Below, piece by piece: positions 31,973 to 41,972 of a DNA stretch of 64,000 nucleotides. The stretch spans positions 992,001 to 1,056,000 of the forward strand of contig NZ_CP011925.1 of assembly GCF_000238315.3 (NCBI RefSeq), written 5' to 3'. Both the position numbers and the translations under genes were made by a program. Each line of letters opens with the position of its first letter. Position 1 is the first letter of the stretch. The notes under the pieces were generated by a model. That model made no database searches. It worked only from the letters and a program-made list of their open reading frames with translations, and had not been told where the DNA came from. This DNA comes from Pseudoalteromonas piscicida (GTDB taxonomy: Bacteria; Pseudomonadota; Gammaproteobacteria; Enterobacterales; Alteromonadaceae).

Positions 31973-32998
31973 CTATAGTTTAAATGCGTTTATCAGTTCA
32001 CCTTGAGTGACATCAAGCGCATTAGCTACCTCTGCGGTCAGCTGAATTTTTTCCTCAGCTTCGCAGAGGTATGCCTGATCGGTAAACGTGGCTTTAAACG
32101 CGTCTAATCGACCATTTGAAATAGCAAGACTAGGGAGCTTGTCAGGTAGTGAAGCGACTATTTCAACCTCACCTTTAAACGACTCTCTAACCGTTCTAAT
32201 GTTGTCTAGCTTGGCTTCTACCGTTGGACCTGCGTCGAACAAGTCAACATAGCCACGGTGTTCAAACCCTTCTTTTTGTAATAAACGCAAAGCAGGCTTG
32301 GTTTTCTCGTGCACTTTACCTATCACAGCTTGTGCTTCTGGACTTAGTAGGTTTGCATAGATGGGATACTTGGGCATAAGTTCACAAATAAACACTTTGT
32401 CCCCGAGACCGACCAAGTGATCTGCTTGCGGAAATTCAATGCTAAAAAAGTGTTCTTGCAGCCACTGCCAAAATGGTGAATGGCCATGTTCGTCACTTAC
32501 ACCACGCATTTCTGCAATAACGGTATCGCTAAAGCGCTCAGCATGTTCTGCCATAAATAAGAAACGACTTCTTGAGAGAAAGCGACCAGCTAACCCTTGG
32601 CGATGACCTTCACGTAAAAATAGCGTGCAGATCTCGGAACTTCCGGTGTAGTCGTTACACATCGATAGAATATCAACGGTATTATAGACACCTAAAGTTC
32701 TTGAGTGATGTACTGTTTTGCCAAGATGATAGTGATATAAAGGCACAGACATACCGACCGCAGCTTCAATCGCAGTGGTACCTATAATTTCGCCCGTTTG
32801 TGTGTCTTCAAGGACGAATAAATAGCCTTCGTCGTATGGTTTTGACACTGACTTTGCAAAGCTTTCAACTGAGCGGTTAATTTTATTAGACAACAATTCG
32901 TCATCTACTGGCAGTGAGGTAAACCCATGGCCAGATTCAACCGCAATGGTTTTTAGCGCGTCAAAGTCAGTTTTTTGTATTGGTCTTAATACTAACAT
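31973..32998 (-). CDS. astA: Arginine N-succinyltransferase
   Basis: First enzyme of the arginine succinyltransferase pathway: arginine plus succinyl-CoA. 341 residues of GNAT-like fold with the family blocks LRPIQKTDFDALKTIA, SGHGFTSLP, CTLFLREGHRQGLAG, EMRGVSDEHGHSPFWQWL, YVDLFDAGPTVEA and the conserved FF(S/T)IEF. It follows astC by 30 bases on the same strand. No clear Shine-Dalgarno precedes ATG 32998; translation may be coupled to astC. astB, astD and astE are not in the window. Confidence 0.93.
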   Translation of the reverse strand: MLVLRPIQKTDFDALKTIAVESGHGFTSLPVDDELLSNKINRSVESFAKSVSKPYDEGYLFVLEDTQTGEIIGTTAIEAAVGMSVPLYHYHLGKTVHHSRTLGVYNTVDILSMCNDYTGSSEICTLFLREGHRQGLAGRFLSRSRFLFMAEHAERFSDTVIAEMRGVSDEHGHSPFWQWLQEHFFSIEFPQADHLVGLGDKVFICELMPKYPIYANLLSPEAQAVIGKVHEKTKPALRLLQKEGFEHRGYVDLFDAGPTVEAKLDNIRTVRESFKGEVEIVASLPDKLPSLAISNGRLDAFKATFTDQAYLCEAEEKIQLTAEVANALDVTQGELINAFKL

Positions 32999-33028
32999 GA
33001 GAAAGAGGAGACCGAGGTCCCCAGCTCC

Positions 33029-34306
<1,278 letters not shown>

Positions 34307-34347
34307 TCACAGCCAACTTGCTATTTCTTCATTATTACGCGCTTTTG

Positions 34348-34371
34348 TAATAATTTGCAGTGCAATAATTC
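34348..34371. promoter_or_regulatory. Imperfect AT-rich palindrome between astC and lrp-type gene
   Basis: AATAATTTGCA and TGCAATAATT are nearly inverted copies around 34348-34371 in the 184-base divergent region. AT-rich dyads of this kind suit Lrp/AsnC regulators; the adjacent regulator is the natural candidate ligand. Not tested. Confidence 0.35.
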
Positions 34372-34418
34372 ACATATTTGCTATCATTTATGTCAAATTA
34401 ACATAGTTAAATTGCAAA

Positions 34419-34847
34419 ATGATTAGTTCACAAGACGAAAAGCTCATTGCACTGTTGCGTAACAATGCACGAGAGAGCATCTCAGAGTTGGCACGTAAGT
34501 TAGACCTTTCCAGAACCACAGTACAAAATCGTATCGCAAAATTAGAGCAAAATGGTGTAATTAAAGGCTATCGCGTAGAGTTCGCGGAGCAGTATATGGA
34601 CGATTTAGTATCGGCACACGTTTCTATTAAGGTAAAACAAAAACTCACTACAAAGGCAAATTTAGCATTGCAGCAGTTGCCAAATGTTTCTGCACTCTAT
34701 GCCATTAGTGGGGAATATGACTTGATTGCTATTGTTGAAGCACAGAGTTTGGAGCAGTTGAGTCATCTGCTAGATGAAATCGGTAATTTAGAGGGGATTG
34801 AGCGTACCAATTCGTCGGTTATCCTAGAAACCAAATTTAAGCGATAA
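34419..34847 (+). CDS. Lrp/AsnC-family transcriptional regulator
   Basis: 142 residues: N-terminal helix-turn-helix (~5-60; SISELARKLDLSRTTVQNRI) and C-terminal RAM/AsnC effector domain (~70-140; LYAISGEYDLIAIVEA, GIERTNSSVIL). Such regulators respond to amino acids as octamers or hexadecamers. Divergent from astC with a 184-base AT-rich shared region, so it probably regulates arginine catabolism and itself. The effector is not identifiable from sequence. Confidence 0.88.
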   Translation: MISSQDEKLIALLRNNARESISELARKLDLSRTTVQNRIAKLEQNGVIKGYRVEFAEQYMDDLVSAHVSIKVKQKLTTKANLALQQLPNVSALYAISGEYDLIAIVEAQSLEQLSHLLDEIGNLEGIERTNSSVILETKFKR

Positions 34848-34985
34848 ATAACCTTACTTTGGTTCAGATTAAATACTGTGGGCGTTCATCACGATTTGCC
34901 AAGCATCCACTTTTAGCAAAATAGGTTGCCTCGCGTGGAAAGTGCAGTATACAGCTTGCTTTTTTCGCTTAACTATTAACAGCAG

Positions 34986-36887
34986 CTACCCAACTTGCTC
35001 TGGTAACCAAATGCTGGTGCCAGTGGCTGCAATATGATTCACATTGCCATTTAACACTTTGCTACCCACATTATTTGAGCTTTCAGGCCGACTCACTAAA
35101 TACCCCTGTACACAGCTAATTCCTAAGTTTTTAACTAGCTCAAATTGTTCGGTTTGTTCAACGCCCTCGGCAACAATCTTTAATTCTAACTGCTGCCCAA
35201 GTTCACTGATGGAATTGAGGATCTTACGATACTTAGGGTTGCTATTGGCTTGAGTAATAAACAGTTTATCGATTTTTATCACATCGATAGGTAAATCGGC
35301 GAGGGTGCTTAGCGAGCTAAAACCTGTTCCAAAGTCGTCTATTGCGACACTTATTCCTGCATCTCGGCATTGTTGCAATTGTGAAATCGTTTCATTGCTG
35401 GCCTTGATAAGAGTGGATTCCGTGATCTCCAGCATCAAAGCAGTGGCTGGTAGACCGGTTTTTTCTAGGGCCGCATTTACCCATTCAAAGACCTTTCTGT
35501 GTTTTAGTTGTATTCCAGAAACGTTAACTGAGATTTTTACCTTTTTCATCCCTGCATTATGCCATGCACACATTTGCCTACACGACTCAAGTAGGATCCA
35601 ATCACCAAGCTCTAAAATTAAATTAGACTCCTCTGCAATTGGAATAAATTCGGCCGGTGGAATTTGCCCTTCTATCGGATGATTCCAACGAATAAGCGCC
35701 TCAAAATAGTCGATAGCACAATCTTCAACATGCACTATCGGTTGGAATGAGAGATAAAAGCTTTGCGCAGAGATAGCGAGTCGTAACTCTTCCAATAGGT
35801 AATGATAACGTCGCATTTTCGACCCCATTTCGGGGGAATAAACTTTAAAAATTCCACGACCATCCGTTTTTGCTCTGTACATGGCAACATCAGCCATCTG
35901 TAATAACGAGTTCGGTGTTGCCGCACTATCTGGGTATACCGCGATGCCGATACTTGCTCCAATTTTGACAAGCTTATTGCCAAGTAAGAAATCACGCTCT
36001 ATATCACTGAGAATGGACTGGGCGATTTCTGTGCACAAACTTGGATTGTTTAATTTGGGAATAAATAGCGAAAATTCATCGCCGCCGAGTCTTGAAAGGT
36101 TTTGTTCAAGGCCATGAATAGGGTGGCAATCTTCTAAACCATATTGGCGAACCACTTTTGCGAGCCGAGCAGCAACTTGGATCAGAATTTCGTCGCCAAA
36201 ACTGTGGCCAAAGGAATCATTGACCTGCTTAAAGCCGTCCAAATCAATAAATAGTAGGCCACATTTTTGTTGCGCCAACTCTGCTTGCTTTAACTTTGCC
36301 TCGATATGGTCAATATATGCATGTCTATCTATAAGCTTTGTGAGCTTGTCTTGAAAAATTTGAGACTCTGAATGGCGTTTTACTCGTGCAAGATGGCTAG
36401 ACAAATCGTGGATCGCATGGCTGAGCTTGGCAAGAGAGGACTTATGGTGCAGTGGCGCACTATCAACCTCTAAACGCATCAATATTCCTCCAACGTCCTT
36501 ATTCACCTCGCTGATATCTTCATCTTGATTACGGTAGCGGCGCTCTGATTTAAAAAGATACGCAACAATCGCGAGTAAAGTTGCGATTGAAATGAGAGTG
36601 ATTGGAGAAGTAAATACGGTATACCAAACTGTACTTACATCCAGATATCTGGGGATTCCGAGTGTTGACTCTACCGCAACATAAGTGTGGTTTCCGCTTG
36701 CTGCAAAGTTCAAACCGTGCAGTAGTGGGGAATACCAAGGTGATATCATTGATACTGTAAGGTGCTCATTTACCGGGGTTGTAGCGATCAGCTCAAGCAC
36801 GTGGGCCTTAAAAGACAGATGCAGCAATATGACAACAAATAATGTGCCCAGAAGTAGGGTACTTGTCAGTCTTATCGCGTTTGGCAT
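34986..36887 (-). CDS. Membrane GGDEF-EAL protein (c-di-GMP turnover)
   Basis: 633 residues: two membrane spans (~8-26 and ~92-112) around a short periplasmic loop, then GGDEF (GGDEF at 268-272) and EAL (EAL at 396-398) domains. EAL catalytic features are intact (FEALIRW, DDFGTGFSSL, VAEGVE), and the GGDEF site is also intact, so either activity is possible; many such tandem proteins act as phosphodiesterases. GGAAAG precedes ATG 36887. It is a single gene upstream of, and divergent from, the glycogen operon. Confidence 0.92.
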   Translation of the reverse strand: MPNAIRLTSTLLLGTLFVVILLHLSFKAHVLELIATTPVNEHLTVSMISPWYSPLLHGLNFAASGNHTYVAVESTLGIPRYLDVSTVWYTVFTSPITLISIATLLAIVAYLFKSERRYRNQDEDISEVNKDVGGILMRLEVDSAPLHHKSSLAKLSHAIHDLSSHLARVKRHSESQIFQDKLTKLIDRHAYIDHIEAKLKQAELAQQKCGLLFIDLDGFKQVNDSFGHSFGDEILIQVAARLAKVVRQYGLEDCHPIHGLEQNLSRLGGDEFSLFIPKLNNPSLCTEIAQSILSDIERDFLLGNKLVKIGASIGIAVYPDSAATPNSLLQMADVAMYRAKTDGRGIFKVYSPEMGSKMRRYHYLLEELRLAISAQSFYLSFQPIVHVEDCAIDYFEALIRWNHPIEGQIPPAEFIPIAEESNLILELGDWILLESCRQMCAWHNAGMKKVKISVNVSGIQLKHRKVFEWVNAALEKTGLPATALMLEITESTLIKASNETISQLQQCRDAGISVAIDDFGTGFSSLSTLADLPIDVIKIDKLFITQANSNPKYRKILNSISELGQQLELKIVAEGVEQTEQFELVKNLGISCVQGYLVSRPESSNNVGSKVLNGNVNHIAATGTSIWLPEQVG

Positions 36888-37443
36888 GAATAGGCTTTCC
36901 TTAGTAATTCAGACTCTTGCATATTACGGAGTAATTGAATGCAGATGCGATCTTCATCGCAAAAAATGTAATCTGAAATTATAGTTGCTAACCTAGTTTT
37001 TTACACACTTTAGCATTCAGTTGCAAGCTTCATCGTGCAAAAGTACTAAAAATTTCACTTTGCAGACTGCTTTATATGAGCGGGATCAATTATTAGTTAA
37101 ATTCACTTTACATGATAACCATTCTTAACTAGCTTTCTTGTTGACTCTTAATGTGATTGGCTCAGTGATTGCAAGGAACTCATAGCAAACTGAAATCACT
37201 GCTTATCTGATTTAGATTGCGCCAAAGCGGTGCAAAATTGCACCAAATTTGTACTGTCATACAAACTCAATATTTGTTTGCTGTACTTAGGGCTGTTGAT
37301 TTTTAAAGCGAACCGTGAGTTGTCATCTAGTTTCACTTAAATTTCAATATGCTCGACATAAATCGTACACAGTTACCAGTCGTTTGCAGTATTAGCGTAC
37401 GTCGCTGTGAAATAAGGACTCACAAAAGGTAAACGGGGGTTAT
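36888..37443. other. Long intergenic region upstream of the glycogen operon
   Basis: 556 bases with no supported ORF. It holds the palindrome at 37229-37244, a second short dyad TTTGTA-N6-TACAAA just downstream (around 37248-37265), and TTGACT at about 37139 as a possible -35. Its length suggests a complex promoter for the seven-gene glycogen operon. GGGGG at 37435-37439 is the ribosome binding site of the first gene. Confidence 0.5.
37229..37244. promoter_or_regulatory. Candidate operator of the glycogen operon
   Basis: GGTGCAA-AA-TTGCACC is a 16 bp dyad with perfect 7 bp arms, 200 bases before the first gene of the operon. It looks like a dimeric repressor or activator site; the protein is unknown. 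Confidence 0.4.
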
Positions 37444-37743
37444 ATGCTCACTAAACGGTTTTTCAAAACAAAAGACGAAGCAGAAATTACATTTTCATTT
37501 TCACACCCAGAAGCGAAAACGGTGGAACTTGCTGGTGATTTTAATGATTGGCAACCCGAGCCGATGAAATTCATCAAAAAAGACAGTGCGTTCAAGCTCA
37601 AACACCGTTTACCAACCGACAAAGATTACCACTTCAGATATTTGATTGATGGTGAAGTCTGGGACAATGATCATCAAGCAGATGATTATGTGCCCAACGG
37701 CTTTGGAGAAGACAACAGTGTTGTGTCCACAGCGAGAGCGTAA
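37444..37743 (+). CDS. Stand-alone CBM48 (isoamylase N-domain) protein
   Basis: 99 residues, essentially one CBM48/early-set domain: ITFSFSHPEAKTVELAGDFN, DWQPEPMKF, YHFRYLIDG, VWDNDHQADDYVPNGFGEDN. This domain binds glycogen or maltodextrin in GlgB, GlgX and AMPK-beta. As a free domain it may tether or regulate glycogen enzymes. First gene of the glg operon, eight bases before malQ. Confidence 0.88.
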   Translation: MLTKRFFKTKDEAEITFSFSHPEAKTVELAGDFNDWQPEPMKFIKKDSAFKLKHRLPTDKDYHFRYLIDGEVWDNDHQADDYVPNGFGEDNSVVSTARA

Positions 37744-37751
37744 CATTATAA

Positions 37752-39731
37752 ATGGACAACATTGCTCAGCTTCTTTATCTCTATGGTATTGGTTATGAGT
37801 ACCATAAATACACGGGTGATCATGTGGTATTTGATCACCAAACTCGTCTACAGGCATTGCAGGAGTGCGGTGTTGATGTCAGCAATCTAGATGAAATAAA
37901 TACACTCAATTTTGAGCTGGATATTGCTAAGTGGTTAACGCCAGTTGAAGCCATTTCTTTGGTTTGCAAAGAGACGCCAACTATTACGATAAGAGTGGAT
38001 GCTTGCCTGCAAATTAACGAATTAACTGTGTCGATCCCCGCATTGGGTTATTGCTGTGTTTGCGATCCAAACAAGCAAGTCGCGGTTGGGGATTACCGTT
38101 ATCAAGATACACGTTATGTTCAACTTGAAGTGCCAATAAACGCGATTGAAGTCGGTTATCATAGCGCTGAGGTAATGTTAAATGGTGCGCGGTTTGAGAC
38201 AGAACTTTGGGTGACGCCTAAACAGTGTTATGACCCAATTGAACAACATAAAAAGCTCCTTGGATTGTCTATTCAGCTATATTCGTTAAAGCCTGCTGGC
38301 AGCAAGCTAAGTGCGGATTTTTATGAGCTAAAGCAATTAGTTGAGGCTAGCGCAGCTGAAGGGGTTGACTATATTTTGTTAAACCCACTGCATTTGTTGT
38401 TTGTTGATGAACCAGAAAAAGCAAGTCCGTACAGCCCAAATGACCGCCGCCTACTGCACCCTTTTTACATTTCTATAGAGCTTTTGTGTGAACAATTTGG
38501 CTTAGATGTGAGTGTGTTCGCCGGCTATTTAGACGTCTCAAAGAGTGACTTGAACGCGACATATCTTGATATGACTCACTGTATGGAAAGTAAGCTTAGT
38601 GCGTTACGTTTTGCGTGGCAGTTATTGTGTCAACAAACTGGAGCGTGGCGTGCAGACTTTGCTCGATTTTGCCAGGCTAAGCAGCAAGAGCTTAAGGCAT
38701 TTGAGGACGATGACTTTGCTAAATTTTTACAATGGCTTGCGTTTGAACAATTAACGCAATGCCAATCTTCGGCACTGAATGCCGGTATGGCCGTAGGCTT
38801 AATCAATGACTTAGCCGTTGGTTGTGCTGACGGCTCAAGCGAATACAACAGCAATAAAAATTTGTATGCCGAATATGCTCGCGTGGGCGCGCCTCCAGAC
38901 CCTTGGGCAGAGCTCGGTCAAAACTGGGGGTTACCAGCGTTAAACCCCGTTAAGTTAAAAGCGCAGCGCTTTGCATTTTTTAAACAGCTGATCCAAGCGA
39001 ACATCACCGGTGTTGGGGCATTAAGAATTGACCATGTGATGGGCCTAAGAAGGTTGTGGTGGTGCTTTTATCAAGATCAGCAGCAAACAGGTTGCTACGT
39101 ATATTATCCATTTGAGTACCTTTTAGCGATCCTCAAAATTGAGTCCGTCAAACATCAAGTGATGATCATTGGTGAAGACTTAGGGGTTGTTCCAATCGAA
39201 ATCAAAGAAGCAATGTATGAGTCTCATATATACAGCAATATTCTTTTTTACTTCGAGAAGGATTATCACGGTCAGTTTTTAGCACCCTCGCATTATAAGC
39301 ACAATGCGTTACTCATGGTAGCTAACCATGACGTCCCGCCATTTTTTGGCTGGTGGAGCCATGATGACCTTAGGTTGAAACGTGAATATCAGTTATTGAG
39401 CGAACCCCAACTAACAAAAGCGGATGAAGAGCGAACATCTGAGCGAGAAAAGCTTTGTCATTGGCTTGGACGCTATGGTGAGGTGAATGTCAGCCTTGCG
39501 AGCGAAGCCCGTGATGTGTATCAGGCGCTGATCAATGTACTCGCCAAGTCGCCTGCAAAAATGCTGACAATTCAGTTTGATGACCTCGACGAACAGAAGT
39601 TACCAGTGAATATTCCTGGTACTGACCAAGAGTATCCAAACTGGAGAAGGCGACTTAATCAGACATCAGCGGAAATTATTGCAAGTTCTCGGCCGCTGAT
39701 CCGAGATGCGGTAACCAGCAGGAAAGAATAG
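37752..39731 (+). CDS. malQ: 4-alpha-glucanotransferase (amylomaltase)
   Basis: GH77 disproportionating enzyme that transfers alpha-1,4-glucan segments, 659 residues like the longer gammaproteobacterial MalQ. Active-site blocks: nucleophile Asp in ALRIDHVMGLRRLWW, acid Glu in IIGEDLGVVP, the conserved NHDVPPFFGWW, and ELGQNWGLPALNP. An N-terminal extension (~1-170) precedes the GH77 barrel. No clear Shine-Dalgarno precedes ATG 37752; coupling to the CBM48 gene is likely. It recycles short maltodextrins released by GlgP/GlgX. Confidence 0.92.
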   Translation: MDNIAQLLYLYGIGYEYHKYTGDHVVFDHQTRLQALQECGVDVSNLDEINTLNFELDIAKWLTPVEAISLVCKETPTITIRVDACLQINELTVSIPALGYCCVCDPNKQVAVGDYRYQDTRYVQLEVPINAIEVGYHSAEVMLNGARFETELWVTPKQCYDPIEQHKKLLGLSIQLYSLKPAGSKLSADFYELKQLVEASAAEGVDYILLNPLHLLFVDEPEKASPYSPNDRRLLHPFYISIELLCEQFGLDVSVFAGYLDVSKSDLNATYLDMTHCMESKLSALRFAWQLLCQQTGAWRADFARFCQAKQQELKAFEDDDFAKFLQWLAFEQLTQCQSSALNAGMAVGLINDLAVGCADGSSEYNSNKNLYAEYARVGAPPDPWAELGQNWGLPALNPVKLKAQRFAFFKQLIQANITGVGALRIDHVMGLRRLWWCFYQDQQQTGCYVYYPFEYLLAILKIESVKHQVMIIGEDLGVVPIEIKEAMYESHIYSNILFYFEKDYHGQFLAPSHYKHNALLMVANHDVPPFFGWWSHDDLRLKREYQLLSEPQLTKADEERTSEREKLCHWLGRYGEVNVSLASEARDVYQALINVLAKSPAKMLTIQFDDLDEQKLPVNIPGTDQEYPNWRRRLNQTSAEIIASSRPLIRDAVTSRKE

Positions 39732-41972
39732 ATGAATACAAGAGCAAAAATAGAAGACGCCCAAGTAGATGACTACATCAGTCAATTAGCCGCTTTGGAA
39801 GCCGGTAAGTGTCGCGACCCATTTGCCTTTTTAGGGCTACACCAGCTAGATGCCAAGCGCTCAGTCGTGCGCTGTTTTATTCCAGGTGCGACAGAAGTTA
39901 AGGTGCTTACCAGCGATAGCAGCTACGCTCTTGAACGGTTTCGCAAAAGTGCGCTATTCACATTAGATTTTAAAGCGGATGACATCAGTAAAGATTACCT
40001 TCTTGAAGTGCACTACCCAGAGCAAACCGTTACTGGGAGAGATGTATATAGTTTTGATAGTTGCTTGGCTGATGATGCCTTGTACTTATTTAATGAAGGG
40101 ACACAAGCCCAAGCTTATTTGCATCTAGGTGCACATCAAGTAGAGATAGAGGGAGTAATTGGGTTTCGATTTGGTGTTTGGGCGCCAAATGCGTTGTCCG
40201 TTTCTGTGATAGGTGAGTTTAATCATTGGCAGGCCGTGCAGCATCCAATGCGATTACATCCAGCCAGTGGTGTATGGGAGCTTTTTATTCCGGCACTGGA
40301 GGTTGACTGCTGCTATAAATTTGCAATCACCACATTTGAGGGGGAGCGCATAGAAAAGGCTGACCCTTTTGCATTTAAAATGGAACAAGCACCGGGTACG
40401 GCGAGTATAACTCAGGCTCGACCTGCGGCTTTCACATTGAGCCAAGCTGATCATGATAAAAAGGCGCTGCGTAATAAAATCAATGCACCCATTAGTATTT
40501 ATGAAGTGCATTTGGGCTCTTGGAAGCGCCGAGAGAAAGACGGTAATCGCTATCTTACGTATCGAGAGTTAGCGGATGACCTTATCCCTTATGTAAAGGC
40601 ACTAGGATTTACCCATTTGCAACTGATGCCTATCAGTGAATATCCTTTTGATGGCTCCTGGGGTTATCAACCAGTGGGGTTATTCTCGCCAACCAGTCGC
40701 TTTGGTGGCGTGGAGGATTTTGCTTACTTCGTTGAGTGCTGTCATCGTGAAGAGCTCGGATTACTTATCGACTGGGTACCGGGACATTTCCCATCAGATC
40801 CCCATGGTTTACATAAATTTGATGGTACGCATTTATTTGAACATGCTGATAAGCGGCAAGGATTTCACCCAGATTGGAATACCTATATTTTTAACTACGA
40901 CCGCGCTGAAGTAAAAAGCTTTTTGCTGTCGAATGCGATGTATTGGATAAAAGAATACGCCATCGATGGTTTACGAGTTGATGCCGTGGCATCGATGCTT
41001 TACTTGGATTACAGCCGAAAACATGGGGAATGGGTGCCAAATCAATACGGCGGCCGTGAAAACCTAGGTGCAATTGAGTGCCTCAAATCAGTCAATACCA
41101 AATGCTATGGCGTTGATGAAGGTATTATGATGGTCGCTGAAGAATCCACAGCTTGGCCCGGTGTTACTCGCAGTGTTGAACACGATGGTTTGGGTTTTGG
41201 TTATAAGTGGAATATGGGGTGGATGAATGACACGCTAAACTATATGTCCAAAGACCCAATTCATCGCAAGTACCATCACCATGAAATGACCTTTTCGATG
41301 GTGTATGCCTATTCTGAAAATTACATCTTGCCATTAAGTCACGATGAAGTGGTGCATGGCAAAGGTGCGCTACTGAGCAAAATGCCAGGAGACGATTGGC
41401 AGCAATTCGCTAATTTACGTGCCTACTATGGCTTTATGTTTGCCCACCCAGGTAAAAAGTTGCTGTTCATGGGCGCTGAACTTGCCCCCCGAGAGGAGTG
41501 GGATCATAACCAACAACTTAACTGGAAGTTGCTTGAAAGTGAAGCGCACCAAGGCGTGTATAAGTGTGTCAAAGCGCTCAATACGACCTATAAATCAACG
41601 CCGCAATTATTCGAGTGTGATAACAAATCAACAGGATTTAATTGGATTGATGGAGGGAATGCAGAGCAAAGCATATTTAGTTTTGTACGCTACGGACGAG
41701 ATGGTGTCACACCGCTGGTGGTGATCGCAAACTTTACGCCACAAACTCATTTTCAATTCCGCTTAGGCGTGCCGTCAGCGGGCGTGTATCAAGTTATCTT
41801 AAACACGGATGACAAAGCGTTTTGGGGGAGCGGCGTTGGAGTCGTTGCACATAAACAACAACTCATTGAATCGAAAAACATAGCAAGCCATGGCCTTGAG
41901 CAAAGTATCGATATAACTGTTCCGCCTCTGGCAACCGTGTATTTGCAGCTGATATCTGGTGGCACATGCTAA
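39732..41972 (+). CDS. glgB: 1,4-alpha-glucan branching enzyme
   Basis: GH13 branching enzyme, 746 residues, with two N-terminal beta domains (the second CBM48-like, GVWAPNALSVSVIGEFNHW) and the catalytic barrel: GSWGYQP, nucleophile Asp in DGLRVDAVASML, acid Glu in MVAEEST and LPLSHDEVVHGKG. It introduces alpha-1,6 branches during glycogen synthesis. Starts directly after the malQ stop, with GGAAAG as ribosome binding site, and overlaps glgX by seven bases. Confidence 0.96.
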   Translation: MNTRAKIEDAQVDDYISQLAALEAGKCRDPFAFLGLHQLDAKRSVVRCFIPGATEVKVLTSDSSYALERFRKSALFTLDFKADDISKDYLLEVHYPEQTVTGRDVYSFDSCLADDALYLFNEGTQAQAYLHLGAHQVEIEGVIGFRFGVWAPNALSVSVIGEFNHWQAVQHPMRLHPASGVWELFIPALEVDCCYKFAITTFEGERIEKADPFAFKMEQAPGTASITQARPAAFTLSQADHDKKALRNKINAPISIYEVHLGSWKRREKDGNRYLTYRELADDLIPYVKALGFTHLQLMPISEYPFDGSWGYQPVGLFSPTSRFGGVEDFAYFVECCHREELGLLIDWVPGHFPSDPHGLHKFDGTHLFEHADKRQGFHPDWNTYIFNYDRAEVKSFLLSNAMYWIKEYAIDGLRVDAVASMLYLDYSRKHGEWVPNQYGGRENLGAIECLKSVNTKCYGVDEGIMMVAEESTAWPGVTRSVEHDGLGFGYKWNMGWMNDTLNYMSKDPIHRKYHHHEMTFSMVYAYSENYILPLSHDEVVHGKGALLSKMPGDDWQQFANLRAYYGFMFAHPGKKLLFMGAELAPREEWDHNQQLNWKLLESEAHQGVYKCVKALNTTYKSTPQLFECDNKSTGFNWIDGGNAEQSIFSFVRYGRDGVTPLVVIANFTPQTHFQFRLGVPSAGVYQVILNTDDKAFWGSGVGVVAHKQQLIESKNIASHGLEQSIDITVPPLATVYLQLISGGTC

